DNA of 64,000 nt from Pseudocolwellia sp049933045 (GCF_049933045.1 NZ_CP187926.1:3596001-3660000); one strand, 5' to 3'. Shown: positions 16,816 to 28,000, numbered from the stretch's first letter. Made by a program: numbers and translations. Notes: a model not told the origin generated them from the letters alone.

Positions 16816-17505
16816 ATGAATACGAAAAAAGTATTAATGGTATTAACATCGCATACTGATTTAGGTGATACAGGTGAAAAAACAGGTTTCTGGGTAGAAG
16901 AATTTGCCGCACCTTATTACGCATTTAAAGAGGCAGGATTACAAATTACCTTAGCTTCTCCATTAGGCGGTCAAGCACCAATAGATCCTAAAAGTGAGTT
17001 AGACGACTTTCAAACGCCAGCCACTGTAAAATATTATGCTGATGCTGAAACACAAGCGTTAATCGCTAACACAAATGTTTTAGCTGGAATGAATGCTGAA
17101 GACTTTGATGCTGTATTTTATCCGGGTGGTCATGGTCCGTTATGGGATTTGGCATCAAACAATGATTCAATTAAATTAATTGAAAACTTCCTTAAAGCCA
17201 ATAAGCTTGTAGCAACGGTTTGTCATGCTACTGCAGCATTGTTAAATGTTAAAACTAGTGCTGGTGAATATGCAGTAAAAGGCAAAGCAATCTCAGGTTT
17301 TACTAACAGTGAAGAAGCCGCTGTAGAGCTTACCGATGTCGTGCCATTTTTACTTGAAGATGAGTTAGTTAAACGTGGTGCAGATTATCAAAAAACTGAT
17401 GACTGGCATGCTTTTGCAGTACAAGATGCATTATTTATTACTGGCCAAAACCCGGCAAGTTCAGTACTTGTAGCTGAAAAATTACTTAACCAGCTAAGTA
17501 AATAG
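16816..17505 (+). CDS. DJ-1/PfpI family (type 1 glutamine amidotransferase-like) protein
   Basis: A 229-residue protein of the DJ-1/PfpI superfamily, Hsp31-like branch. The nucleophile elbow is VCHATAAL with Cys136-His137, and the upstream motif YPGGHGPLWDL is typical. Such proteins act as glyoxalase III-type or deglycase enzymes on reactive carbonyls, or as stress chaperones. The ribosome site AGGAG precedes the ATG. It is the first gene of a set with an ADH, an OsmC/Ohr protein and an MDR reductase, under a divergent LysR gene, which supports a carbonyl-stress role. Confidence 0.88.
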   Translation: MNTKKVLMVLTSHTDLGDTGEKTGFWVEEFAAPYYAFKEAGLQITLASPLGGQAPIDPKSELDDFQTPATVKYYADAETQALIANTNVLAGMNAEDFDAVFYPGGHGPLWDLASNNDSIKLIENFLKANKLVATVCHATAALLNVKTSAGEYAVKGKAISGFTNSEEAAVELTDVVPFLLEDELVKRGADYQKTDDWHAFAVQDALFITGQNPASSVLVAEKLLNQLSK

Positions 17506-17550
17506 TAATAGAGCCTGAAGTAATAAAACCTATAGTATTACGGTGTTTTG

Positions 17551-17592
17551 TAGCTATACCTTTAAATAGCTACACCTTTAAATAGCTACACA
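17551..17592. repeat. Short tandem repeat, 16-bp unit
   Basis: Two full copies and one partial copy of TAGCTACACCTTTAAA, the first with one base changed. It lies between the DJ-1-like gene and the ADH gene. Function unknown; copy number may vary between strains. Confidence 0.75.
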
Positions 17593-17659
17593 ATCTAGTT
17601 TCTAGCTAACTAGCATAGATCAGTTAGCTGTTTCCCCTTTTATAGAGAGATTTTCTCTT

Positions 17660-18817
17660 ATGTTAAATTTTAGCTTTCAAAATCCAACAAAAATTCATTT
17701 TGGTGAAGATCAGATTCACCTTATCGCTAAAGAAATTCCAGCTGACGCAAAAGTATTATTAGTATACGGCGGTGGCTCAATTAAAAGTAACGGTGTTTAC
17801 GATCAAGTTGTAGCAGCATTAGCTGATCATACTTGGTTTGAGTTTTCAGGTATCGAACCAAACCCTAAATACCAAACATTAATGAAATCATTAGAAATCA
17901 TTAAAAAAGAAGGCATTGATTATTTGCTAGCTGTAGGTGGTGGTTCAGTAGTTGATGGTGCTAAATTTATAGCAGCAGCTGCATTGTTTGAAGGTGATGA
18001 TCCTTGGGATATTCTCGCTAAGCAAGCGAAAATAGAAAAAGCATTACCACTTGGTGCAGTATTAACATTGCCAGCAACAGGTTCTGAAAGTAACGGTAAC
18101 TCAGTTGTTACACGTGATGGTAACAAATTACCTTTTGCTAGCGTTTTAGTTCGTCCACAGTTTGCTGTATTAGATCCTAAAGTAACGTTATCGTTATCTG
18201 ATCGCCAAATAAGTAATGGTGTAGTTGATGCATTTATTCATGTTATGGAGCAATACCTAACTTACAGCGTAAATGGCAAAGTTCAAGACCGTTTCGCAGA
18301 AGGCTTACTACAAACCTTGATTGAAGAAGGTCCTAAAGCGTTACAAGCTGAAACAAAAAATGATCTAGAAGTACGTGCAAACATCATGTGGTCTGCCACT
18401 ATGGCATTAAACGGTTTATTAGGCGCTGGTGTTCCACAAGATTGGTCTACTCACATGATTGGTCACGAATTAACAGGTGGGTTTGGTATTGATCACGCTC
18501 GCACTTTATCAATCGTTTTACCTGCGGTAATGAAAGTTAAACGTAAAGAAAAACATGCCAAATTAGTACAATACGCAGAGCGTGTATGGCAGTTAACAGA
18601 TACAGACGAAGAAGTTAAAATTGATAAAGCTATCGCCTTAACTGAAGACTTCTTCAAACGCATGGATGTACCTGTTCGATTATCTGAAATAGAAATAACA
18701 AAAGACCAAATAGATGGTTTGATTGACGGATTAGAAAAACACGGTATGACTGAACTCGGTGAACATGGCGACATTACATTAGAAGTTAGCCGCAAAATTT
18801 TAGAAACAGCACTATAG
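17660..18817 (+). CDS. Iron-containing alcohol dehydrogenase (YqhD/BDH-like)
   Basis: A 385-residue group III ADH that probably reduces aldehydes with NADPH. Seen are the cofactor motifs YGGGSIKSNGVYD and VGGGSVVDGAKF, the substrate-region motif LPATGSESNGNSVV, and metal ligands in DAFIHVMEQYL and in GHELTGGFGIDHARTLS. Length and motifs fit YqhD, which removes lipid-peroxidation aldehydes and methylglyoxal. Thus it fits with its neighbours. The 154-base gap to the gene before, with a tandem repeat, leaves room for a separate promoter. Confidence 0.9.
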   Translation: MLNFSFQNPTKIHFGEDQIHLIAKEIPADAKVLLVYGGGSIKSNGVYDQVVAALADHTWFEFSGIEPNPKYQTLMKSLEIIKKEGIDYLLAVGGGSVVDGAKFIAAAALFEGDDPWDILAKQAKIEKALPLGAVLTLPATGSESNGNSVVTRDGNKLPFASVLVRPQFAVLDPKVTLSLSDRQISNGVVDAFIHVMEQYLTYSVNGKVQDRFAEGLLQTLIEEGPKALQAETKNDLEVRANIMWSATMALNGLLGAGVPQDWSTHMIGHELTGGFGIDHARTLSIVLPAVMKVKRKEKHAKLVQYAERVWQLTDTDEEVKIDKAIALTEDFFKRMDVPVRLSEIEITKDQIDGLIDGLEKHGMTELGEHGDITLEVSRKILETAL

Positions 18818-18853
18818 TCATTTTCTTAGGATATAAACGGAAGGAATATCGAA

Positions 18854-19282
18854 ATGAACAAACTTGATAATGTACTTTACACAGCAGAAGTAACAACCAA
18901 TGGCGGTCGTGATGGATCATCAAAATCAGATGACGGAAAGTTAAAGGTTTCATTATCAACCCCTAAATCATTAGGTGGTGCAGGCGGAGAAGGCACAAAT
19001 CCAGAGCAATTATTTGCTGCCGGTTACTCAGCTTGTTTTATTGGTGCTTTAAAAGTAGTAATGGGACAAGAGAAAATAGCTTACCCAGAAGATGCTTACA
19101 TTAATGCAAAAGTTGCTATTGGCCCAATACCTAATGGTTTTGGTATAGCCGCTGAATTAAATATTTATTTAGGCAGTATAGACAAAGACACGGCTCAATC
19201 GCTTGTAAAAAAAGCCCATGTTGTTTGTCCATATTCAAATGCAACTCGCGGCAATATCGAAGTGACTTTGAATGTTTTATAA
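18854..19282 (+). CDS. ohr: Organic hydroperoxide resistance protein (Ohr/OsmC family)
   Basis: A 142-residue Ohr-type peroxidase that reduces organic hydroperoxides with a reactive cysteine pair, normally reduced by lipoylated proteins. Cys61 (GYSACFIGAL) and Cys125 (HVVCPYSNATRGN) are the peroxidatic and resolving cysteines; Arg19 is also conserved. It lies 36 bases behind the ADH and 23 bases ahead of the MDR reductase, with a ribosome site GGAAGG. It is not next to an ohrR gene, so LysR control is the likely alternative. Confidence 0.9.
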   Translation: MNKLDNVLYTAEVTTNGGRDGSSKSDDGKLKVSLSTPKSLGGAGGEGTNPEQLFAAGYSACFIGALKVVMGQEKIAYPEDAYINAKVAIGPIPNGFGIAAELNIYLGSIDKDTAQSLVKKAHVVCPYSNATRGNIEVTLNVL

Positions 19283-19305
19283 ACGGAATATATAAAGGAT
19301 TAGTA

Positions 19306-20358
19306 ATGACTAAATTAACACAAACTACAGAAATTAACAGACAGATAGTTTTAGCTTCACGCCCTTTTGGCGCACCTACAAACGAAAACTTTGAATTTGT
19401 ACAAACCGAAAAACCAACACCGAAAGCAGGAGAGATTTTATTACGTACTATTTATCTTTCTCTTGACCCTTACATGAGAGGACGCATGAGTGACGCTAAG
19501 TCGTATGCTGAACCTGTTGGGATAAACGAAGTAATGGTAGGCGGAAGTGTTTGTCGTGTTGAAGAATCAAACCATGCTGACTACCAAAAAGGTGATTGGG
19601 TTGTATCGTTTGGCGGCTGGCAAGATTACAGCATCTCAGATGGTGTTAACTTACTTAAATTAGATAACAACTTAGCTAACCCATCATACGCTTTAGGTAT
19701 TTTAGGTATGCCTGGTTTAACAGCTTACATGGGGCTATTAGATATAGGTCAACCTAAAGCTGGCGAAACCGTAGTAGTCGCAGCGGCAACAGGTGCTGTT
19801 GGTAGCTTAGTAGGACAAATAGCTAAAATTAAAGGCTGTAAAGTTGTAGGCATTGCAGGCGGCGCTGAAAAGTGTAAATACGCTGTAGACACGCTTGGAT
19901 TCGATGCTTGTGTAGATCACTATTCAGACGACCTTGCAGAGCAACTTGCTAACGCCTGTAGCGACGGTATTGATGTATATTATGAAAATGTAGGCGGTAA
20001 AGTATTTGATGCTGTATTACCATTACTAAACACAAGTGCTCGTATCCCTTTATGTGGTCTTATTTCACAATACAACACAACAGAGTTACCTGAAGGACCA
20101 GACAGAATGTTTGCCTTAATGGGTGCTTTGTTAGTGAAACGTATTAAAATGCAGGGCTTTATTGTATTTGACGATTATGGACACCGTTACAATGAATTCA
20201 GCGAAGCCATGATGCAGTGGATTGTTGATGGCAAAATCAAATACAGAGAGCATTTGGTTGAAGGTTTAGAAAATACCGTTCCATCGTTTATCGGATTACT
20301 TAAAGGTGAAAACTTTGGTAAGTTGGTAATGCGAGTAGGACCTGATAGCTTAAGTTAA
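19306..20358 (+). CDS. NADP-dependent oxidoreductase, MDR family (CurA/YncB-like)
   Basis: A 350-residue zinc-independent medium-chain reductase. Typical family segments are LSLDPYMRGRMSD near the start, the cofactor-binding AATGAVGSLVGQIAKIKG, and DVYYENVGGKVFDAVLPLL. Such enzymes reduce alpha,beta-unsaturated ketones and aldehydes. The ATG at 19306 has AAAGGA upstream; the longer frame from 19225 overlaps the Ohr gene and is not used. It ends the detoxification operon and is followed by a strong terminator. Confidence 0.9.
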   Translation: MTKLTQTTEINRQIVLASRPFGAPTNENFEFVQTEKPTPKAGEILLRTIYLSLDPYMRGRMSDAKSYAEPVGINEVMVGGSVCRVEESNHADYQKGDWVVSFGGWQDYSISDGVNLLKLDNNLANPSYALGILGMPGLTAYMGLLDIGQPKAGETVVVAAATGAVGSLVGQIAKIKGCKVVGIAGGAEKCKYAVDTLGFDACVDHYSDDLAEQLANACSDGIDVYYENVGGKVFDAVLPLLNTSARIPLCGLISQYNTTELPEGPDRMFALMGALLVKRIKMQGFIVFDDYGHRYNEFSEAMMQWIVDGKIKYREHLVEGLENTVPSFIGLLKGENFGKLVMRVGPDSLS

Positions 20359-20384
20359 ATTTGTTTTTATAATGCAAAACATAT

Positions 20385-20417
20385 AAAAACGGTGAGCTTA
20401 TAGCTCACCGTTTTTTT
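20385..20417. terminator. Bidirectional terminator between detoxification operon and RND genes
   Basis: ACGGTGAGCT and AGCTCACCGT form a perfect stem around TAT, with A-run before and T-run after it. It serves the operon on the left and the RND genes on the right. Confidence 0.9.
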
Positions 20418-20445
20418 GTCTTTAATTTAGTTTTTGGCTATTTAG

Positions 20446-23400
20446 CTAAAACTCAACATCTGCCTTTTTTGTTTTAAACATTTTCAAAATTAAAACAAAG
20501 AACAATGGAGCAAAGTAAATAACCAACAATGTTGCAGCAATCATCCCACCCATTACAGAAGTACCAATAGCATTACGTGCATTCGCGCCAGCACCACTAC
20601 TTATCACTAATGGTGTTACCCCTAATACAAACGCGAGCGATGTCATTATTATCGGACGTAAACGCATTTCACAGGCTTTTACTGTTGCATCAACCATATT
20701 CATGCCTTTGTCATACAATTCTTTTGCAAACTCAACAATTAATATGGCATTTTTAGCCGTTAAACCGATAGTGGTTAATACCCCCACTTGGAAATACACA
20801 TCGTTTTCAAAGCCTCTAAAAGTAATAGCTAACAACGCCCCTAACACACCTAATGGAACCACTAAAATAATAGCAATAGGAATACTCCAGCTTTCATAAA
20901 GAGCGGCTAAACATAGGAATACCATAAGTAATGATATGCCATATAAAATAGGTGCTTGATTACCTGCTTCAAGTTCTTGATACGACATACCAGTCCAACT
21001 CACTTGAACATCTTTAGATAACTCAGCCGCAAGTCTATCAACTTCTGCCATAGCATCACCCGTACTGTACCCAGGAGCTGCTTCACCTAATAGTTCTACC
21101 GCAGAGTTTCCGTTATAACGCATCAACTGTGGTGAACCTCGACCCCAGTGTGATGAACTAAATGCAGATAAAGGCACCATTTCGTCTAGGTTGTTACGAA
21201 CAAACCAAAGGTCTAAATCTTCAGGTGTCATACGGTATTCAGCATCAGCTTGAATATATACTTTTTTAGAGCGACCTCTGTCGATAAAGTCGTTTACATA
21301 AGATGAAGCCCAAGCAATGGATAGTGAGTTATTAATATCACTTATTTCAATACCAAGTACCTTAGCTTTCTCATAATCAATATCAAGGAAGAATTGCGCA
21401 TTGTCTTCCAAGCCATTAGCTCTTACTTTTTGTAAAATAGGGCTTTCAGCTATTTTTGCTAATAATTGATTACGAATATCTATTAGTTTATCGTGACCTA
21501 ACCCTCCAATATCTTGAAGATAAAAATCAAAACCAGAAGATTGACCTAGTTCTCTAATTGCAGGACTACTAAACGCAAATACTGATGCCTTTTTATACGT
21601 TGAGAAGTTTTTTGTTGCTCGTTCAATTATCGCATTGACTCCGGTAGCTAGTTCCGTTCTTTCAGACCAGTCTTTTAAACCAACAAATGCCATACCTGCA
21701 TTTTGTCCTCTGCCTGAAAAGTTAAATCCCGCTACGGTAAACACAGTATCAACCGTATCAACTTCATTATCTTCAAAATACTCTCGTACTTCGTTCATCA
21801 CTTTATTCGTTTCAGCTAAAGTTGAACCTGTTGGTAATTGCACCATTACCATAAAGTCACCTTGGTCTTCACTTGGTAAAAATGAACTTGGCACAACATT
21901 GTACAAATAAGCAGCACCACCAAATAATAAAACATAAACTAAAACACAGCGAATAGGACGCAATAACACCTTATTTACAGAGCCTTTGTAGTTCACTAAT
22001 AACTTGTCAAATAAGCTATTAAATACAGTAAATAATTTGTTTTTAGGTTTTTTATCTGCAGGTTTTAATAACGTAGAACAAAGTACAGGCGTAAGCACTA
22101 AAGCCACTAACACTGAAAGTACCATTGCGGTAACAATTGTTAATGAAAACTGCTTGTAAATAACTCCGGTTGAACCCGACATAAATGCCATAGGTATAAA
22201 CACTACGGCTAAAACCATAGTAATACCAACCAATGCACTTGTGATCTGTTGCATCGATTTTTTAGTTGCCTCTAAAGGAGATAAACCTTCTTCATGCATT
22301 ATTCTTTCTACGTTTTCTACTACAACAATAGCGTCATCAACTAATAAACCGATAGCTAATACCATACCAAACATGGTTAACGTGTTAATAGAGAATCCTA
22401 ATACCGACATAACGGCAAAGGTACCAAGTAATACTACAGGTACCGCAATAGTAGGAATTAATGTAGCGCGAACATTCTGTAAAAATAACAACATAACAAA
22501 GAAAACTAATACAATAGCTTCTATAAGGGTTGTTACCACTTCACTAATAGAAAGGCGTATAAATTCATTATTATCTACAGCCTTTGCTAATTCTAATCCT
22601 TGAGGAAAGCCTTCAGATAATTGAGCCAGCTTTTCGTCTACCGCAATTTGTGTCTCTAAAGAATTAGCACCTGATGCTAAAGTAACCGCAATTCCTGATG
22701 CGCCATGACCTTGGAATCGAGGAATAACACTAGAGCCTTCACTCGCCAATTCAACACGAGCAACATCTTGTAAAAGAATTTGTGACCCATCGCTATTAAC
22801 TTTAACTAAAATATTTTTAAATTCGTCAACCGTAGTTAATAAGCTCTGCGCCGTGATCGTTGCATTAATTAATTGCTCTGCTGCTGCGGGCGTACCACCT
22901 AATTGGCCAACAGTTACTTGGCTATTTTGTTCAGATACGGCACTAGATATATCTACGGGCGTTAAGCTGTAGCTATTTAACTTGGCAGGATCTAACCAAA
23001 TACGCATAGCATAAGAAGGACCAAAAATAGTTACACTACCTACGCCATTTACACGGCTGATAATATCTTTAATACTTGAATTTGCGTAATCTTGTATATC
23101 AGCCGTACTGATAGAGCCTGTAGGTGAATAAAGAATAGTAACCGACATAAAACCCGATGTACTTTTAGTAACAGATGTTCCTTGGCTTTGCACTGAAGCA
23201 GGTAAACGGTTTGTTACTTGCTGTAAGTTATTCTGTACCTGTACTTGTGCAATATCAGGATCAGTATCCGCACTAAAAGTTAATGTTGTTGATGCGCTGC
23301 CTGAAGAATCACTGGTTGATGACATATAAAGTAAATTATCGAGTCCAGTCATACCTTGTTCAATAACTTGTGTAACACTGTCTTCAATTGTTTTTGCCGA

Positions 23401-23556
23401 TGCGCCTGAGTAGGTAGCAGAAATTGTAATCGCAGGTGGAGCAATAGTCGGGTACTGGGATATTGGTAAAGTCATAATAGATACAACGCCAGAAAGCATA
23501 ATAACTATAGCTAACACCCATGCAAAAATGGGTCTGTTAATGAAGAATTTAGACAT
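20446..23556 (-). CDS. RND multidrug efflux permease (HAE-1, AcrB/MexB-like)
   Basis: A 1036-residue inner-membrane proton/drug antiporter. It has the full RND layout: TM1 with FFINRPIFAWVLAI, two large periplasmic loops, and TM4 with GLLVDDAIVVVENVERI carrying the proton-relay Asp pair. Length and motifs match HAE-1 pumps that export hydrophobic drugs. It starts three bases after the adaptor gene stop, so both are translated together. No outer-membrane TolC-like gene is nearby; a TolC encoded elsewhere is assumed. Confidence 0.95.
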   Translation of the reverse strand: MSKFFINRPIFAWVLAIVIMLSGVVSIMTLPISQYPTIAPPAITISATYSGASAKTIEDSVTQVIEQGMTGLDNLLYMSSTSDSSGSASTTLTFSADTDPDIAQVQVQNNLQQVTNRLPASVQSQGTSVTKSTSGFMSVTILYSPTGSISTADIQDYANSSIKDIISRVNGVGSVTIFGPSYAMRIWLDPAKLNSYSLTPVDISSAVSEQNSQVTVGQLGGTPAAAEQLINATITAQSLLTTVDEFKNILVKVNSDGSQILLQDVARVELASEGSSVIPRFQGHGASGIAVTLASGANSLETQIAVDEKLAQLSEGFPQGLELAKAVDNNEFIRLSISEVVTTLIEAIVLVFFVMLLFLQNVRATLIPTIAVPVVLLGTFAVMSVLGFSINTLTMFGMVLAIGLLVDDAIVVVENVERIMHEEGLSPLEATKKSMQQITSALVGITMVLAVVFIPMAFMSGSTGVIYKQFSLTIVTAMVLSVLVALVLTPVLCSTLLKPADKKPKNKLFTVFNSLFDKLLVNYKGSVNKVLLRPIRCVLVYVLLFGGAAYLYNVVPSSFLPSEDQGDFMVMVQLPTGSTLAETNKVMNEVREYFEDNEVDTVDTVFTVAGFNFSGRGQNAGMAFVGLKDWSERTELATGVNAIIERATKNFSTYKKASVFAFSSPAIRELGQSSGFDFYLQDIGGLGHDKLIDIRNQLLAKIAESPILQKVRANGLEDNAQFFLDIDYEKAKVLGIEISDINNSLSIAWASSYVNDFIDRGRSKKVYIQADAEYRMTPEDLDLWFVRNNLDEMVPLSAFSSSHWGRGSPQLMRYNGNSAVELLGEAAPGYSTGDAMAEVDRLAAELSKDVQVSWTGMSYQELEAGNQAPILYGISLLMVFLCLAALYESWSIPIAIILVVPLGVLGALLAITFRGFENDVYFQVGVLTTIGLTAKNAILIVEFAKELYDKGMNMVDATVKACEMRLRPIIMTSLAFVLGVTPLVISSGAGANARNAIGTSVMGGMIAATLLVIYFAPLFFVLILKMFKTKKADVEF

Positions 23557-23559
23557 AAA

Positions 23560-24744
23560 TTAATCCTGCTCTGTAGTCTGAGATGAATTCTTTTGGGCAT
23601 TTACTTCATTAGCATCAGTTGTGGTATCGATAATCACTTTTTGATTGTTTTTTATTTTAATTAAGTTACTGATCACGACTTGGTCATTTTCAGTTAAACC
23701 TTCACTAACAATCCAACCATTTTTTACTTCGTTACCTAACACTACAGATTTTTTCACTGTTATATTTTCTTCATTAACAATATATACAGACGGTTCGCCT
23801 GACTGGCTTCTAACCACTGCTGATTGAGGCACAACAAGATAATTTCGCTCTATGGGTGATGATATATGTGCACGCACATACATACCGGCAAGTAATGTAT
23901 TTGTAGGATTAGGAATAATGGCTCTAAGGGTTACAGTACCAGTTGAACCTGTTACTTGAGTATCAGCAAACTCTAAATGTCCACTCATATCGTAAGGAGT
24001 TCCATCTTCTAAAGTGATAGACACCGCAATAAATAACGGTTCAGGCATATCTATAGTATTGAAGTCTTTCCTTATTTTATAAAGTGACACCGACGATTGC
24101 TGCATATCTATATAAACATTAGAAGTTTGAATAATAGTGGTTAAATAACTAGATTGTTCTGCAGTGAGTAATGAACCTTCTGACACTAACGATATACCTA
24201 CTTGTCCTGAGATAGGTGCTTTAACTTTGGTATAAGAAAGCTGAACATTAGCAGTGTCTAATTCTGCCTGACGAATAGCGACTTCAGCTTTAGCTTGTTC
24301 GTACGTTGACTCAGCATCATCGTAAAGGGTTTGACTAGCAAGTTTTTGCTTTAAAAGCTTGGTATAACGAACAGCAATTTTTTCGGCTGATTTCTCGCTT
24401 GCTATCGCTTTAGCTAATTGTGCTTCAGCACTTTTAACTGCAGATTCATAAGTGGTAGGATCAATTTGATAAAGCACATCACCCGCTTTAACCATACTGC
24501 CTTCTTTATATAAACGGGTTTTTAAAATACCCGTAACTTGCGGCCTTACTTCAGCTTTTTTGAATGCTGCAATACGACCAGGTAATTCTTTAGTTAAACG
24601 TAAAAGAGTAGGTGTCATCTTTAGTGTATCAACATGAAGATCAGCCGGTACTTTTTTTTCGGGCTCAGCTTGTCCGCCACAAGCAACTAATATGAACGGA
24701 AGTAAAATGTATAAGCTGTATTTAAATGATTTAGCTAGCAACAT
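23560..24744 (-). CDS. RND efflux periplasmic adaptor (membrane fusion protein)
   Basis: A 394-residue lipoprotein adaptor that links the RND permease to an outer-membrane channel. The lipobox LVAC lies at about residues 19-22. It has the expected lipoyl halves (EVRPQVTGILKTRLYKEGSMV and VKAPISGQVGISLVSEGSLL), a helical hairpin rich in Ala/Glu/Lys between them, and beta-barrel and membrane-proximal parts. It is first in the operon. No regulator is adjacent, so control may come from the baeSR-like system some kilobases away, which is only inference. Confidence 0.95.
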   Translation of the reverse strand: MLLAKSFKYSLYILLPFILVACGGQAEPEKKVPADLHVDTLKMTPTLLRLTKELPGRIAAFKKAEVRPQVTGILKTRLYKEGSMVKAGDVLYQIDPTTYESAVKSAEAQLAKAIASEKSAEKIAVRYTKLLKQKLASQTLYDDAESTYEQAKAEVAIRQAELDTANVQLSYTKVKAPISGQVGISLVSEGSLLTAEQSSYLTTIIQTSNVYIDMQQSSVSLYKIRKDFNTIDMPEPLFIAVSITLEDGTPYDMSGHLEFADTQVTGSTGTVTLRAIIPNPTNTLLAGMYVRAHISSPIERNYLVVPQSAVVRSQSGEPSVYIVNEENITVKKSVVLGNEVKNGWIVSEGLTENDQVVISNLIKIKNNQKVIIDTTTDANEVNAQKNSSQTTEQD

Positions 24745-25021
24745 AAAAAGACCTTAAATTAAAAATAGAATACGTAATATAAAACAAGTATAGCAAGGTT
24801 AAGGTTAAGGTTGGGTTAAGCGTTTCTTCTTACAAAGAATTAACTGTAAACAATTGTTTTTAAATTAGTTTCATTACTTATATTGCATAAGATTCAATGA
24901 AAAACATAAAGATACAAGAACAAAACAATTTCGGTCGAAATATGCTAAACATAATCACGAAACAGTAGTTTGATTATAAATAAAATATATTTTATCTAAT
25001 TATTTGAAAATATTAATTTTT

Positions 25022-25027
25022 GTATAA
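25022..25027 (+). promoter_or_regulatory. Candidate extended -10 element
   Basis: TGTATAAT, a near-ideal extended -10 box, lies 10 bases before the ATG chosen for the large PAS-GGDEF-EAL gene. If it is used, the mRNA would start very near that ATG, so either translation is almost leaderless or the later ATG at 25104 is the real start. Confidence 0.4.
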
Positions 25028-25037
25028 TACTCAAAGC

Positions 25038-28000
25038 ATGCAAATAAAAAATTCAAATATAATCCCCCATCTCACGCTGAACAATTCTGACCCATTATTT
25101 AAAATGCTTTTTAATCAGCAATTTAAATATATGGTTGTATTGTCTCCTGAAGGTAACATAGTAGAAGTTAATGAATTGGCTTTAACGCTTCAAGGTATGC
25201 CAAAAGTAGATTATGTTGGGAAATCACTTTGGAAATCTCCCACCTGGTGCGACTTTCCTCAGTGGGAGAGTATTTGGAAGCAACGCTTAAGTGACGCAAA
25301 AAATCAACAAAACCCCGTAATTACTGAAGATGTTTTTGAAACTGATAGTGGGTCACTGCACTATGCAGAAGTATCAACTACTGCTATTTGTGCAAACGCA
25401 AGTCAGCAAGTCTCTGGATATGTTATTCAAGCTGTAGATACAACAAAGCGGCGCCGTATAGAAATTCAAAACCAAAAAAATGAGGCCCGATTAGAGTTTA
25501 TTCTCAAACAAAGCCATATCGGCCATTGGGAACTTAATTTGATTGACCGAACCTCTTACCGATCTATCACCCATGATAAAATATTTGGTTATGAAACGTT
25601 ACAAGATCAATGGACCTATAAAAGATTCATTGAACACGTTATCCCGGATGAAAGAGATAACGTAGAAACAAAATTTCAACAAGCTATTAGTAATAAAACA
25701 GATTGGAATATAGAATGCCAAATTCTTCGAAAAGATGGCGAAACTCGTTGGATTATCGTTTCAGGAGGTCATTCACTTGACGTCACAGGTCAGCCTACTT
25801 TAATGGTAGGCGTTGTTCTTGATATTACTGATTTGAAACAAGCTGAAATTAATAAGTTACATCATAATGCCGAATTAGAAAGCTTGTTTAATGCATTGCC
25901 TGATACCTATTTACGCATAATGCCAGATGGAACTATTTTAGATTATCGTACGCAAAACACCATTGAACCGTATAAAAATACTAAAGATTTAGTCGGTAAA
26001 CATTTACAAGATATTTTGCCAGAGCAAATAGCGATACTCTTTCAATTAAAAATTAATGAAGCCATTAATACAAACCAAGTGCTTGCCTTCGAATATCAAT
26101 TAATGATCAATAATCAATGCACCCATTTCGAAGCTCGCCTTAATAGAATTCCTCTAAACGACCAGCTTATTTGTGTTATTCGCGATATAACCAGTGAATT
26201 TATTTCTAAAAAATCTTTAGATAAAAGTGAACAGTTATTTCGAACCATTTTTGATCAAGCAGCGGTTGGTGTTGCATTGATAGACTTTAATAATGGGAAT
26301 GTTATTCGTATTAATCAACGATATTGTGAGATGGTCGGTTACAGTTTAGAAGAAATAACGAGTTGCAATGTTTTTCATGATCTAACACACCCTAACGACA
26401 TCGATATATCTTTAGATAGTCTGAATAAATTACTCAGCGGTGAAATAAGAGAAAGCACAATAGAAAAACGCTACATACACAAAAAGGGACATACAGTTTG
26501 GGTAGAAACAACTATATCAGCTACTTGGGAATCAGATGAGCAACCTCAAAGTATTATTGTTGTAATTCAGGATATTAGTGCACGTAAAAAAGCAGAACAA
26601 GTATTACAACTATCTTCTCGAGTATTTAGTGATACCCAAGAAGGCATTATGATTATAGACGAGCAACGGCATATTGTTGATGTGAATCCCGCCTTTGTGA
26701 AAATTACAGGATATGATCATGAAGAAATTATTGGAGAATCCCCATTAATTTTAAGTTCAGGGCAACAAACACCTCAATTTTATAACCAAATGTGGGAGTC
26801 GGTCACAACTCATGGGCACTGGCAAGGCGAAGTATGGAATAGAACAAAACATGGTGAGCTTTATTCTGAATTACTTAATATTTCATCCGTAAAAAATAAA
26901 CAGAATGAAGTTACTCACTTTGTCGCTATATTTTCCGATATTACGAATATCAAACACCAGCAAGATAAACTCAATTTAATGGCTCATTATGATGTCCTAA
27001 CTAAGTTACCCAACAGAGCTTTATTTATAGACCGCTTTCATCAATCTATTGCTCATAGTAAACGTACAGGTCATCAACTCGCTATTTGTTTTCTTGATTT
27101 AGATAATTTCAAACCAGTAAATGATACCTACGGACATGAAGCTGGAGATAAATTACTTATTGAAGTTGCAGATCGTATTACTAACTGTATAAGAAAAGAA
27201 GATACAGTATCTCGTCAAGGCGGCGATGAATTTGCAATATTACTTAACGATATTAAATCAGCATCACAATATGAAATTACAATACAACGTATTCACCAAT
27301 CGTTAGCTCTGCCCTATTTTATTAATGGTATTCAACATAATATTTCGGCTTCCAGTGGTGTTACCTTATACCCTTCAGACAATGGTGATATCGATACCCT
27401 ATTACGTCATGCTGATCATGCTATGTACCAATCTAAGTTATCAGGTAAACATCGCTCTCAACTGTATAATCCAGATTCAGACCAACAAATAATCAAAAAA
27501 AATCTACAGCTAGAAGAAATTGAACAAGCTTTAATTAAGCGTGAATTTCAACTGTATTATCAACCTAAAGTTAACATGATAACGGGTAAAGTATTTGGCG
27601 TTGAAGCCTTAATACGATGGTTTCATCCACAAAAAGGATTGATCCCGCCATTAGACTTTTTACCTTATATAGATGGTACTCCGTTAGAAAGGATGATTGG
27701 AGAGTGGGTTATAGATGAAGCATTACAACAACTTGATGATTGGCAAAAACAAGGTATAAGGCTTGAAGTTAGTGTTAACATTTCTTCAAATCATTTGGTT
27801 TCTCCGTCTTTTTTTAATTCACTTGAAAAATCATTAGCTGCATATCCTTCTATTAATGCTAAATGTTTACAATTAGAAATATTAGAAAGTTCGGCTTTAG
27901 GTGATCTTAAGAAAATTACCGAGATTATCCAAAGGTGTTTAAACCTGTTAGGCGTTAGTGCTTCTTTAGATGATTTTGGTACGGGTTATTCTTCGCTGAC

